DNA from: Prorocentrum cordatum | Taxonomy: Eukaryota > Sar > Dinophyceae > Prorocentrales > Prorocentraceae | Reading direction: 5' to 3' | NCBI GenBank assembly: GCA_963575745.1 | Contig: CAUYUJ010017795.1 | Span: forward strand, 51,001-115,000 | DNA length: 64,000 nucleotides | Shown here: piece after piece, positions 30,660-40,790 of the stretch | Layout: the number at the start of each line of letters is the position of its first letter | Numbering within the stretch: the first letter of the stretch is position 1 | The notes under the pieces: generated by a model | What the model was told of the DNA's origin: nothing | What the model saw: the letters and a program-made list of their open reading frames with translations, nothing else | Database searches by the model: none | Position numbers and translations under genes: made by a program

Positions 30660-31880
30660 CATTTGTGGTTTACGGCGTTTCCATGAAGAAAATTAGATAC
30701 GAATGGATATGTTTAAAAAATAGATATGTTTAGACACGATTTCTTGTTGCTATAGATAGAGGGGGCATGTTTTCTGCCAGATTTTAGATAACTTGTCATT
30801 TGTGGATGCGAATAGATATGCTTAGTTTTCTTTAAATACGGTTCAATATGGCGCCCATCGTTGGAAAACATGTCTACCAAAAATAAATACGAATAGCTAC
30901 GGTGCCATGTTTCCACTGCCAGGCCTAGACCGCTCAATGACCACGAACAGGGAAGACAATACACATGCCAGTCAGGACGACGATGATGAGGAGGAGGAGG
31001 AGGAGGAGGATATGGAGGAGGAGGAGGGGGAAGTGAAGTGAGAAATCACGGACGGCGGGCGAGCCGAACGATCATGAGGACGAGGAGGAAAAAGGAGAAG
31101 AGCCATTTTCTTCAATCGCTGATCGACTTCATCCCCGTCCTGACTCCCCCTCCTCCACGTTCTCCTTCTGACGCTCCCTCCAACTTTACCTCGCTCCTCT
31201 TGCCTCCTCGCCGCGCGTCCTCCTCCTCCTCCTCCTCCTCCTCCTCCTCGTCCGCGCTCATCGTCCGAATCACTCCTCCTCCTCCCTCCTCTTCCTCCTC
31301 CTCCTCCTTCTCCTCTTTGCTCTCCCCATCCTACGGTTCCCTGTTGCGACCCAGTTCTATCCTGAATTTCCTTTCGTCGTTGTTGTCCATCCTACGCCTC
31401 GTCGTTTTTGTCGTCGTCGCTCGTCTCCTCACTCCTCATCGCTGCGGCTTCCCACTATCCACATCCCGTTGTTCTTCGCTTCGACCAATATCATGGATGT
31501 GGTTCGTGCCGAGAGCACAGCCAACAGCATTCGTTCTTACAAAAGTTAGATACGAATAGATACGGCGCGGCGTTGTCATGATTTGAGAAAGTAGATGCGA
31601 ATCTGTATATACATACACACATTCTTAAAGGAAAATCGATGCGGCCCCACATGTGTAGATATGCTTGACAAGTAGATGCGTTTAGATACGGCGGCGCTCC
31701 CGCGCAGGCTGGGGGCGCGCATCTAAAAATAAATACCATCATGTATGTATGTATACATATATATATGTATGTATACATCTGGTCGTCGTTGTTGAAAACA
31801 GATACGATGGACTTCTCGCCTGTACCTGGGCGCGATCGCATCTAAATGCATCTGTTATTTTTAGATTCGCCTTGCAGGAT
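30660..31880. repeat. AT-richer region with scattered AGATACGAATAGATACG motifs
   Basis: TAGATACG, AGATGCGAATAG, AGATATG and AAATACGAATAG occur more than ten times between about 30690 and 31860, irregularly spaced, with AAAATAAATA between some of them. A GGA array (30985-31030), CTC arrays (31217-31320) and an ATGT array (31740-31780) lie among them. No gene is recognised. The base composition differs from the GC-rich surroundings. Confidence 0.55.
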
Positions 31881-32078
31881 AGGGGCCGAGATTTATATTG
31901 AAAAACTCCGTTGCCTATGCGTTGGAGCTCTGGGTGGAGGCCATCCTGGACCACGCAGTTCGTCTTGGAGGCGGGCGCTGTGCCATGTCCGGCCGCGCTT
32001 TGGGCACGGCGGCGGGATCGGCCGAGGCCCCCTCCCGGGACCTTTCTTCCAAGCCAGGGCAAGCACAGTCGAACGCTG

Positions 32079-32158
32079 TGCACGCCAGGCGTACATCAAT
32101 TGTCTTCGCCCCCTGCCTGTAGGGCGGGGTATCGAAGACGCCCCCGGCGAGTCACCGC
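32079..32158 (+). repeat. Target repeat R9, left flank of the LTR element
   Basis: GCACGCCAGGC, GCCCCCTGCCTG, ATCGAAGACGCCCCCGGCG and AGTCACCGC match the repeat found on the other side of the element (58733 onward). The middle of the unit is missing here. The retrotransposon begins directly after CCGC at 32155-32158. Confidence 0.75.
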
Positions 32159-32346
32159 TGTTTCCCGAGAGACCCAGAGGCCCTTCAGATTACTTCCGAG
32201 CCTCTCCCCTCTTGGATCTGTATCGTGGCCGTTGGGCTTAGCGTGTGAGTTGATTGCTCGTCCTGGCCCTCGTTGCCCAAAAGAGTTCATCCGTTCTCTG
32301 CACACCTTGGTGCCGGTTTGCACCACATGTCCTCTCATCTGTGACA
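32159..32346 (+). repeat. 5' LTR
   Basis: 188 bp, beginning TGTTTCCCGAGAGACC and ending CATCTGTGACA. It is identical to the 3' LTR except for three substitutions (A/C near the start, two G/A in the GGCCGTTGGG segment). A transcription start is expected inside it but no clear TATA box is seen. Confidence 0.9.
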
Positions 32347-32347
32347 G

Positions 32348-32361
32348 TGGTAAGCGGAGCG
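32348..32361 (+). promoter_or_regulatory. Possible primer-binding site
   Basis: TGGTAAGCGGAGCG begins one base after the 5' LTR. Copia elements usually use a tRNA 3' end or an internal initiator-tRNA half, and a TGG start fits a CCA-ended primer. The matching tRNA was not identified. Confidence 0.35.
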
Positions 32362-32363
32362 CC

Positions 32364-34388
32364 ATGAGTGGCTTCGCAGAGGCGTTGACAACGCCAGGCG
32401 ACGAGGGCGCGGGACAGCACGGCACCCGCGCAGGAGGAGAAGACGACACACAAGCAGATGGTCCAATTCAGCACGACAGCTCCACGCCAGTCCAGCGCAC
32501 TGGTGGATCCGAGTGGGAAGGGCACTCTTCGGATTCTTGGGGATGGCACCGCTGGGACTCTTGGGACAATCAGTGGGATTCGCAAGATTGGAACAGACGA
32601 GAACACTCGAGCTGGGACTGGAAGTGGCGAGAGACACCGAATCGAGATTTCGGGTCCCCGCCACCATGGCTGGGCCTGGATCACCTCGAGACCTACCGTC
32701 ACAACGTCCTAGCGTGGTCCAGGAGGACAGGCTTCCCTCCGGAGACGCAGGCAGCCCGCGTACTAGAGGGACTGCCGATAGACATGCAAATCAAATTTCG
32801 TACGATACGAGCAGAACTGGACACGGACAAGGGCATCAGCCGGATGCTCGAGCACCTGGCGCTGCTCAGTGGCGAAAGACCAGGGGACAGGGCCAGGTCT
32901 GCCCAGAACGCCGCACTCTTCCAATACATGATAAGAAAAGGAGAATCGTTGACAGAATACGTGGTCCGGCGTGACGCTGAGATAGCAGAAGCTGAGAATC
33001 ACGGCCTCAGTCTTCCCGACGAGGTCAAGGCCAGATACTTAGAGGAGGGCGCCGCTCTCAGTCAGCAGAATCGCCTGAACATGCGCACACTCGCAGGAGG
33101 ACGATCGGACTTGGCTTCAGTGAGGACGGCGATCCTGATGCTGAACGTCAAGGAGTCGCAGAGCGTCCTGCGCACGAGCCACGCACTGGTGACGAAATCG
33201 TTCGTGGCAGACGGAGACCAGATCGACGAAGAGGCGCCGCCACCTCCGACTCCAGCGATGGGATCAGACGAGATCTACTTGAGCGAGATCGACGATTCCA
33301 TCGAGCTTCCTGAGGATGACGTGAACAACTTCCTTGCGACCCTAGAGGACCAAGACCTCGGTGAGGAAGAGGTCCTTCAGATCTTTGCTGCAGTGGTGGA
33401 AGACCGCCTGGGCAAGGACAAGCGCCGGACCTGGGCGGAGGCGAGGCGTATGAAGGCGGCTCGCAAGGTGGACCGCGACTTTTTCGATCGCCGCCGTGCC
33501 TCACGACCAGGGTTCAAGCGCATCACGATGACGGACATGAAGAAGCGCACCAGGTGCGCCAACTGCGGGGGCCGCGGGCACTGGGCAGAGGCCTGCCGCA
33601 ACCCGTTCAGGTCCAAGGCGGATCGACTAGCAGCGGAGAAGGCGAAGAAGCCGGAGACGAACGCCAAGAGCTTCTTCTGCGACCTGCTGCCGGACGGCGA
33701 CAACTTCTTCGCGACCGACGTCGAGAGCAGCGAGAGCATCTTCGGGAACCCCGAGGGCGAGATGTTCGTGGGGATCGCCGTGGACCAGATCAACGAGATC
33801 CTGGAGACGTTCCAGGTGAAGAACAGTGAGCTCTCCTTGAGGCAGCTCGGCGACCACGCGCTGGTGGACACGGCCGCCGGACAGGCCTTGATAGGCCGCG
33901 ACGACCCGACCGTCATGAGCGAGGCCTTTGCGAAGAGAGGCTTCAGGATCCCGATCGTCGAGGGTCCAGTCCTTGGGATCACCGCCAGCGGCATTGGCGG
34001 CCGAGTGGAGCCCGTGGCAAGGGCATTCGTTCCAGTAAGCCTCTGGGGGAACGGCGTCGTGGAGTTCTTGGTGCTGCCGCAACGATGCCCTCCACTTCTT
34101 CCTGCCAGGCTACTCGAGGCCGCGAAGGCCGTGATAGACTTGGGCAACGACGAGATCGTGCTTGGAGACCAGGATCGCGCCCGTCGGGAGCTTGTGCGAC
34201 ATCATGCCGGTCACAGGTCGGTGTCGCTCATCCACTGCGAGCCGCAGGACTTTTCCGTGCCCCAGGACATCCTGAAGCAACTGCCCGAGGAACTCTATCA
34301 GGACATGGGGGAGGGGCAGCCGATCTCTTTAGGCAGCATGCTCTATCCAGTCTTGATAATTCTCGCTCCTTCTTGGGATCTAGTCTGA
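32364..34388 (+). CDS. gag-pro: Copia Gag and protease
   Basis: From the ATG 18 bp after the LTR the frame gives 674 residues. Residues of about 50-95 are Trp/Asp/Ser-rich with repeated WDS. The capsid-like part follows (about 110-270, including PPWLGLDHLETYRHNVLAWS and ARVLEGLPIDMQIKFRTI). An acidic linker precedes a CCHC zinc knuckle at residues 398-411 (C-x2-C-x4-H-x4-C; 33555-33596), which would package element RNA. The retropepsin-type site is LVDTAAG with Asp 502, the DTA form of the DTG motif. The frame is open upstream through the LTR to 31911, but that part is LTR-derived. The stop at 34386-34388 lies 90 bp before the nested transposon, and another frame stays open up to the junction, so the end of the protein may already have been frameshifted before the insertion. 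Confidence 0.85.
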   Translation: MSGFAEALTTPGDEGAGQHGTRAGGEDDTQADGPIQHDSSTPVQRTGGSEWEGHSSDSWGWHRWDSWDNQWDSQDWNRREHSSWDWKWRETPNRDFGSPPPWLGLDHLETYRHNVLAWSRRTGFPPETQAARVLEGLPIDMQIKFRTIRAELDTDKGISRMLEHLALLSGERPGDRARSAQNAALFQYMIRKGESLTEYVVRRDAEIAEAENHGLSLPDEVKARYLEEGAALSQQNRLNMRTLAGGRSDLASVRTAILMLNVKESQSVLRTSHALVTKSFVADGDQIDEEAPPPPTPAMGSDEIYLSEIDDSIELPEDDVNNFLATLEDQDLGEEEVLQIFAAVVEDRLGKDKRRTWAEARRMKAARKVDRDFFDRRRASRPGFKRITMTDMKKRTRCANCGGRGHWAEACRNPFRSKADRLAAEKAKKPETNAKSFFCDLLPDGDNFFATDVESSESIFGNPEGEMFVGIAVDQINEILETFQVKNSELSLRQLGDHALVDTAAGQALIGRDDPTVMSEAFAKRGFRIPIVEGPVLGITASGIGGRVEPVARAFVPVSLWGNGVVEFLVLPQRCPPLLPARLLEAAKAVIDLGNDEIVLGDQDRARRELVRHHAGHRSVSLIHCEPQDFSVPQDILKQLPEELYQDMGEGQPISLGSMLYPVLIILAPSWDLV

Positions 34389-34478
34389 GGGACACTCCGG
34401 GGTCTCGGAATGCAGCGGTCCGTTTTTCGGGGTCGATTTTCGTAGACATTCTGGCTCGAGCGGAGGTTGAGAGGCCAG

Positions 34479-34511
34479 CCCTGGGGTCGCCAGGTTCTAG
34501 AATCTAGAACC
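34479..34511 (+). repeat. Left terminal inverted repeat of the 17-kb transposon
   Basis: CCCTGGGGTCGCC followed by AGGTTCTAGAATCTAGAACC. Compared with the right end it has one missing base and a few substitutions after position 13. The inner half is itself palindromic around TCTAGA. Subterminal CTAGATC and GTAGATCC motifs follow at about 34532, 34551 and 34571. Confidence 0.85.
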
Positions 34512-34739
34512 CATGCAAAGACCATATTAAAACTAGATCTGTATATACATTCTAGATCCGGCCTCATAAAGTAGATCCATCCATGAATATTACACCCGAC
34601 TATGAAATACATACACTGAATACGAGCGCTCCTGACAATCACCATAAAAAACAGCGCCAGACCTCCCTCCATCCTTCCCTCCCCGCCCCCCCCCTCCCCA
34701 GATTAGCACGAGCATTTCGGATCGGCCATCCATGTGATG

Positions 34740-35225
34740 TTCTCCTTCTCTCTCTCCCTCTCTCTCTCTCTCTGTTTCTCTCTCTCTCTCTCTCTATCGA
34801 AAGCATACCCGTAATTCATATAAAAAACATACGCGTGGGTGATTATCTAAAACTTCCCGCCTCATTATTCCTCCGCCCTCCCCCTCTCTTCTCTCCCTCT
34901 CCTCCCTCGCCATCCCTCCCCGCGAGCACCGACACCTGACCCTCCACTACGACCCACCACTACCACATAAAACGATTCAGGTTACCGCACAACGCACCAC
35001 GGCCAAGCGCCACGACCACGCACCACCGCGCAACTCGGCCACGCACCACGGCCACGCACCACCGCCACGACGCGCCTGTGCACGCACCACGACCACGCAC
35101 CTCCGCGCAACACCCCGCGCGCCATCGCGCGCGCACCATACTGAACGCACCGCGCGCCACGACCGCGCGCCACGCAAGGCAACCGCGCGCCACGCAACAC
35201 GAACACACGCCACGCACGGTCGTAG
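34740..35225. repeat. CT array and CAC-rich minisatellite near the left end
   Basis: CT dinucleotides run at about 34746-34796. Between 34985 and 35220 imperfect units such as CACGCACCACGGCCACG and CACGACCACGCACC repeat many times. No gene is recognised; Pro/Arg/His-rich frames come from the repeat. Confidence 0.8.
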
Positions 35226-35636
35226 TCGTTGTAGTCGCAGTCGTCGATGTCGGGGTGGTTGCTGCCTTGCCCGGGGGAGGGGGCGCGGCGGGGTACGAAA
35301 TAAGCCATGGGCGGGGTGGTATGGGCGGGCAAGGGGGCGGGTGCGCAGGGGCGCTGAGGGGACGGGCGGAAGAGGAAGGAGCGGGGGGAACATTAGCGAA
35401 AAGCAGGGGCTGGAAGGGCGGATGGGAACGCACGGACTGATGGGGACAGGGATGGAGGGAAGGAGGGGCAGCAGCGAAATGCAAAGGACGAGCAGTGGGA
35501 GGAGGGGAGGGATGATGATATATCGCTCGCTTGCTGCGCCACAGCTGTTCTGGCTTCGAGGATGTGGCCCGACCGCACATTCATTCCAAGGGAGCCTTGG
35601 AAGACCCCGATCGGCTGCTCACTCTCGAGGGGCGGG

Positions 35637-38600
35637 ATGGCTTCTGATGCGCCAGTGCAAGTTATCGAGTCGCCCGACTGGCCCCCGCCGACCAGCCCCA
35701 GCCCGACGGACACAGCCGTCACAGAGCTAGCTACCCCGCCCCAGTGGCGCGAGTCGCAGGTGCCAGCTTCGCAGCCCCCTCCAGAGGCGATTGAGTCGCA
35801 GGTGCCAGCGTCGCAGCCCCCAGAGGCGATTGAGTCGCAGGTGCCAGCTTCGCAGCCCCCTCCGACTCCAGAGGTGATTGAGTCGCAGGTGCCAGCTTCG
35901 CAGCCCCCACCAGCGATGGAGTCGCAGGCGCAGCAGCAGCAGCAGTGGGGTCACGACGCCCAGCCGTCTGCGTGGCATGGGACAGGCGCGCCTGCCACCC
36001 CAGCGGGGGCAGCCACGCCAGCGACGCCGCATGCGAGTGGCGGGCCTGGCGCACTGGGTAACCTAAATTTGGGGATGATGGGGATGGGGGAAGGGACTGG
36101 GAGTGGAGGGGGAAAGGGAGGAGCAGGAGTAAGGGGGTGGCGCGATGATAGCGGGGTGGGAGATTGGACGAGGATGTCGATGAGCGAGCGGAGAAGGAGG
36201 AAGAAGGGGGGCCGCAGAGGATGAGTAGGAGGAGTGGGTGCCAGGGAGTGGGAGGAGGAAGGATGGGCGAGCGGGAGGAAACTGAGAGGAGACGGAGCGG
36301 GAGGATGATAGGGGGAACATGAGTTTTCGGGTGATGCGTTTATCTTCGCACACTAGTGTAACTCATCATTGATCGGCACGCCCCCCCGCCGTCGCCCAGG
36401 TGCGCAGCAGTCCCCCGACATGGATCCCGACGCGGAGCTGGATGCGCAGTCCCAGAGAATGCTGTCGGAGTTCGACACCCCCGAGAAGATCTCAGCCATG
36501 ATGAAAAACAAGTTCAAGCCCTTGACAGAAGGACGCCCGATGCCGCCACTGAGTAGAGAGGGATGGGACGGGGGAAGGGCGCGGACGGATGGGGTGGGAG
36601 ACTTGTTGATAAGGGAGGCGTGAACTGAATGGGGCGAGGGGAGGGTCGGGGACGGGGGAGGTGCTCCAGAAGATTATTCAGGGCGGCAGCTGTTCTGCAT
36701 CATGTTTTCTACCGCCTCCCTCGTTCCTCACGCCTCTCTCTTCGCCCCTCACTCGTCCCTCTCTAGCTCCCCTCCTCCCTCCCCATCGCCCTCCTTCCCC
36801 TCGCACTCCTCCTGGCCCATCCTTCCCATGCTTCCCCTCCGCCCCCTCCGCGTCTCAACGGCCCCCGACGCCGACGAAACGCTCTCGGCGAGGCGCGGCT
36901 GTTGGAGACCGCTTCAAGATGAGGTTACTCCGAATGCCTGGTGGAAACATCCGAAACTTCAACACTCCCGCCACGTCCACAATCTCGTCGACGTACATTG
37001 CCGTCGTCGTGTGAGTAGCCGTTTTTTGGCTCCAGATTGCATCTGGTGTTTTACAGATCTACGCCCCGTGGATCGTGCGGCGAGGCTCGTCGATGGCACA
37101 CGCTGGCCCGCCCGATGACGCCGCCGACGACGATTCGGCGGCCCCCCAGGCTAAGAAGAAGGGGAAGGCTCGGGCAGGTTCGGCGTGGCACTGCGACATG
37201 GACAGGCTGAAAGACGAGATGCTAGCGGCCATTCCAAGCGACGCATCTGGCGCGAAGCTGCTCGCTTATCGGGAGACGTTTGCAGGGCAGAGAGACGAGG
37301 AAGAACTGTGCAAGAACCTTTGGCTGCGGGACGTGCCGAGAGGCGTGCCCCAATCAAATATGAAGGCCGCGCTGCTTCACGTGGCGACAGAGCGAGAGCC
37401 CATCTGGAAATTAGCAGACGATAAGGAGGGGTGGTCCACGCGCCAGGCCTTTCGGATCAGAGCCATGGTCAGAGATATCAGTCAGGCCGTGCTGAAAGCC
37501 ACAACGAGACCAGGCTCGTGCCCGCCATGGGTCAAACTCTTCATCACCGAGGACGACGACGCCGCCGCGGACGACGGCGGCATGCCCGGGCAGGACAGTG
37601 ATGACGCAGACGACGCCGACGAGGTTCCAGAGGCCGCGGCAGCCTCAGAGCCGATGGCAACAGCATCCGCTGGCGGTGGAGACACGCCCCTTGCCATCAA
37701 CCCCGATGGCAGCAGCGACGGTGCCCCTATCTACAAGTACGAGTTCTTCTGGGAAACGATGGCCCGAGGGAGGTTTAGCATTGGGGCCCGCTCTCGCGGC
37801 GAAGATCACTGGAACTCACTGTGGATCACTGGGTGCAGTGACTCACGGTGAGTTCCAGTGATCTTCGCCGCCACGAGCGTGCCCTAATGCTGTAACCGCA
37901 CAGGCAGCGCATCGCAGTTTGGTGATCGGCCCCAACAAGATGAAGCCCCCCGAGCTGGCGTTGCCGTTCGAGGTGAATGAGTCTGACGACGATTCGAAGT
38001 TTGTCATCGCGCGCTGGGAAGATGGCGACTATTGGGAGATGAACTTGTTAACGGTTGGCAAGCTGAGGAGTCACCGCGCGCTCGAGTTCAAGAAAAATCC
38101 AGGTGGTGACCCGCATTGGACAGGGAATAAGGACAACGTAGACTGGAAGCTCGTGTACAGGACAGATCGCAGCCTGCTGCTGAGCATTCAGAGCTGGGGC
38201 CCCGAGGACACCGACTGGGTGCAGAGGCTGCAGCTAGTGATCGGCCACATGACCGACGACGAGAAGGCCAAGGCCATCGATGGGCTCAAACATATCGCAG
38301 TCAGCATGATGGAGGGCTCCTTGACGAAGGAGGACGCTGACATCAAGAAGTTGGAGTACGCAGTGAAGCCGAAGAGGATTCCACTGAAGCGCCGCCCAGC
38401 AGCGGGCGGGGGGGGCGCTGTGATGAAGCGCCCAGCGGCAGCGACCAGCCCAGAGCAGGCGAGTGCAGCTCCATCGGTCGAGGAGGCGCTCGGCGAGCTT
38501 CTCGGCAAGGACATCGGGGGCGGCACGGACACCGTCGCCAACGAGAAGAGCGACGGCAGTGGCGGTCACGCACATGCTGAAGCTGACGACGATGACGCAC

Positions 38601-38908
38601 CCTTAGTAGTCAAGAAGAGGCCAGCAGCGAAGTCACTTTCGGCGCCAGTTACGGTACGCAAGCGCATTGCTGCCGCTCCAGCTTCGGAGAAGCCAGCGGC
38701 GAAGGCGCTGGCCAGTCCAGGTACCGCGGCGCCCGCGGATGGCAAGGGCACTGAGCACGTTGGCATCCTGGACCCCACGCAGGCGCCGCCCGCCGCGGCC
38801 ACGCCAGAGTCTGTAGAGCCAGCGCCTGCAGCGTTCCAGCCTGCGCCGCCCAAGCCAGCGCCGTCAATAGATTGGTGCATGCCGCCGCCTGGCGCAGATT
38901 TCTGGTAG
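35637..38908 (+). CDS. Transposon gene A: KRPAA-motif protein, spliced
   Basis: Five exons are inferred. Exon 1 is 35637-36057 (ATG; four copies of ESQVPASQPP, then a Gln run). A GT-AG intron leads in phase to exon 2 at 36400, ending near 36551. Exon 3 ends at 37010 and is joined in phase by a 46-bp intron to exon 4, 37057-37847, which after a 70-bp intron joins exon 5, 37918-38908. The exon 2-3 link is unresolved. Exon 4 encodes an acidic/basic region and a helical part (MDRLKDEMLAAIPSDASGAK, NLWLRDVPRGVPQSN). Exon 5 holds a charged globular part (VIARWEDGDYWEMNLLTVGK), then KRRPAA, MKRPAAA and KKRPAAK motifs that look like basic nuclear-localisation or DNA-contact peptides, and a Pro/Ala-rich tail ending in GADFW. 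No known domain was recognised. A role as accessory protein of the transposon is inferred from location. Confidence 0.6.
37796..37871. repeat. Palindrome H1 spanning a splice donor in gene A
   Basis: Arms 37796-37823 and 37844-37871 are complementary at 27 of 28 positions around a 20-bp loop. The right arm supplies GTGAGT at 37848, the donor of the 70-bp intron that ends at 37917. The left arm and loop would be translated as part of exon 4. It contains the shared motif CACTGGAACTCACTG also seen in H3 and H4. Confidence 0.8.
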
Positions 38909-39503
38909 TTCTCTCGCTGGCGCAGTTTGGCGCCGACTTGCGTTCGAGCAATAACACTGTCGAGCCCGAGTGGTGTTACCCGGCTCGTCGCAGTCGCAAC
39001 CACAATCATCGCATCGTCAGCTACATCGTCCAACATCTCATCACTTCTGATGTTATTTATTTCTCGACGTATCGCCCCTCCCCCGTGTGTCGACCAAGTG
39101 TTGTGCGTGTGCTCTCATCCACTGTCCGTCTGCATGCATGCTTCACACTTCGTGTCTCCCCCATCTCTATCGCATCCCTCTTCCTCTCGCTCGCAAGCCT
39201 CTGAACAACAAGGCTCGACGCTACTTACTGCGCCTCCTCCTCCTCCTCCTCATCCTCCTCCTGCTAACCCCATCCTCCTCATCCTCCTCCGCCTCCTCCT
39301 CCTCCTCCTATGCACCCCCTCTCATCATGCCTTGTATCATCCGCCGTCCACCGTCCTCCCATCACGGTCGGGTCCAGTGCCGTCACGTCTTGCGCCCTCG
39401 TCCTAACACCAATCCTGGAGATTGCTATCATGTTGGACGTGTTGCACCCCTTCTGCGACTCATCGATAATCAATGGTCACAGTGACGCACAGTGAGTTAC
39501 AGT
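38909..39503. other. Spacer between genes A and B with CCT array and CAGTGA cluster
   Basis: A CTC/CCT array lies at 39232-39312. At 39475-39507, GTCACAGTGACGCACAGTGA and a further CAGTGAGT form a weak, partial relative of palindromes H1, H3 and H4 just before gene B. No separate gene is seen. Confidence 0.5.
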
Positions 39504-40744
39504 GAGTCGTGCTACCCCCCCCGCTCGACGCCTGCGTCGATGTCGGTGAGTCGGCACCTGCCCATTACCGCCGCCGCTCCTCTCGCGCCGCGCCCGCAGG
39601 AGATGCCCCCGCTCCAGATGAAGGGGGTCCCAGCCCGAAGGAGAAGGAGGAAGAGGACTTCTGGGATGCCGCCAAGCAGAACAACTACATCTTCGCAGCT
39701 CGCGGCGGAGCTGGAAACCCGGCGGCGGGGAGGTTCGACAGGTGGGTGCGGCACAAGGATCGGGTGCAGCAGAAGCAGCACTATGACTCCTTGGGCCCCA
39801 AGGCAAAAGAGAAGTTCCGCGCTGACTGGCTCCTGAACGAGCACAACAAGTATCGGGAATACAATCGCCCCAGACCACCATGGCCACAAATCTGATCTCA
39901 GTCTCTCGCTCCCCACGCCCCGCTCATCCTCCTCCTTCTACCCCTCATCCTGCTCATAGTCCTTCTCATCTTCCTCGCCCCCTGCCAGCATTTTGCCTCC
40001 CCCATCCTTCAGCTTGACGTCCTGGCCCCGATCCCGCATCCCCCCCATCCAAACCACGCCTCATCCTCTGTTGACTTCCCCCATGGACCTCTACTCGCAT
40101 CTGCCTACCTTCAACTTCCCAGGTGGATCAAGACGAAGGAGATGTCCCAGACCCATCGGATCAACCGCTACACGGACGCCCGCTATATGAAAGCCTGGCG
40201 GCAAACTGTCCATGAATTCCAGTATCCAAGTTACTCCTTGAATGCGTCCTGTCTCGTTCCTCCTTCCCTGGTTCCAACCGCCGCCCGCTGGCCCGCCCTC
40301 CGTTTCCCCCCGACCCTGCCCTCCGCCCGCCCTCCACGGGGTGTCCCCCCACCCCGCCTTCCGCCCTCCACCCTGCCCTCCACCCTCCTCTCCCGCCCCC
40401 TCCCCCCCTGCCTGGCCCCGCCCTGTCCTTGGTCCGTCTGCCCTCCGCCCGCCTCTCAGGGAAACATGCCCAGACGCTCGCGCCGTCCGCCGCCCGCGGC
40501 GGAGTGGTTTACACGGTGGGGAGGATCGCGACTGAGGAGGGCGGGGGCCCACAGGGCCTCCGCAACGCGCTCAACTACGCGTTGAGGCGCCAGCGGGGGG
40601 CCCATAACGTCGGGCCGCGTCCGACGGGGGGGGTGGAGGGCCGAGAGCGAGGGGGGAGGGGAGGGAACAAACGAGAGGGGGAGGGATCGAGAGAGAGAGG
40701 GAGAGAGAGAGAGAGAGAGAGAGAGTGAGGGAGAGAGAGAGCGG

Positions 40745-40790
<46 letters not shown>

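Noticed and set aside
31911-32363. Gag start upstream of the 5' LTR end
   Set aside because: The frame is open through the LTR, but this part would be LTR and host sequence; the ATG 18 bp after the LTR is the natural start.
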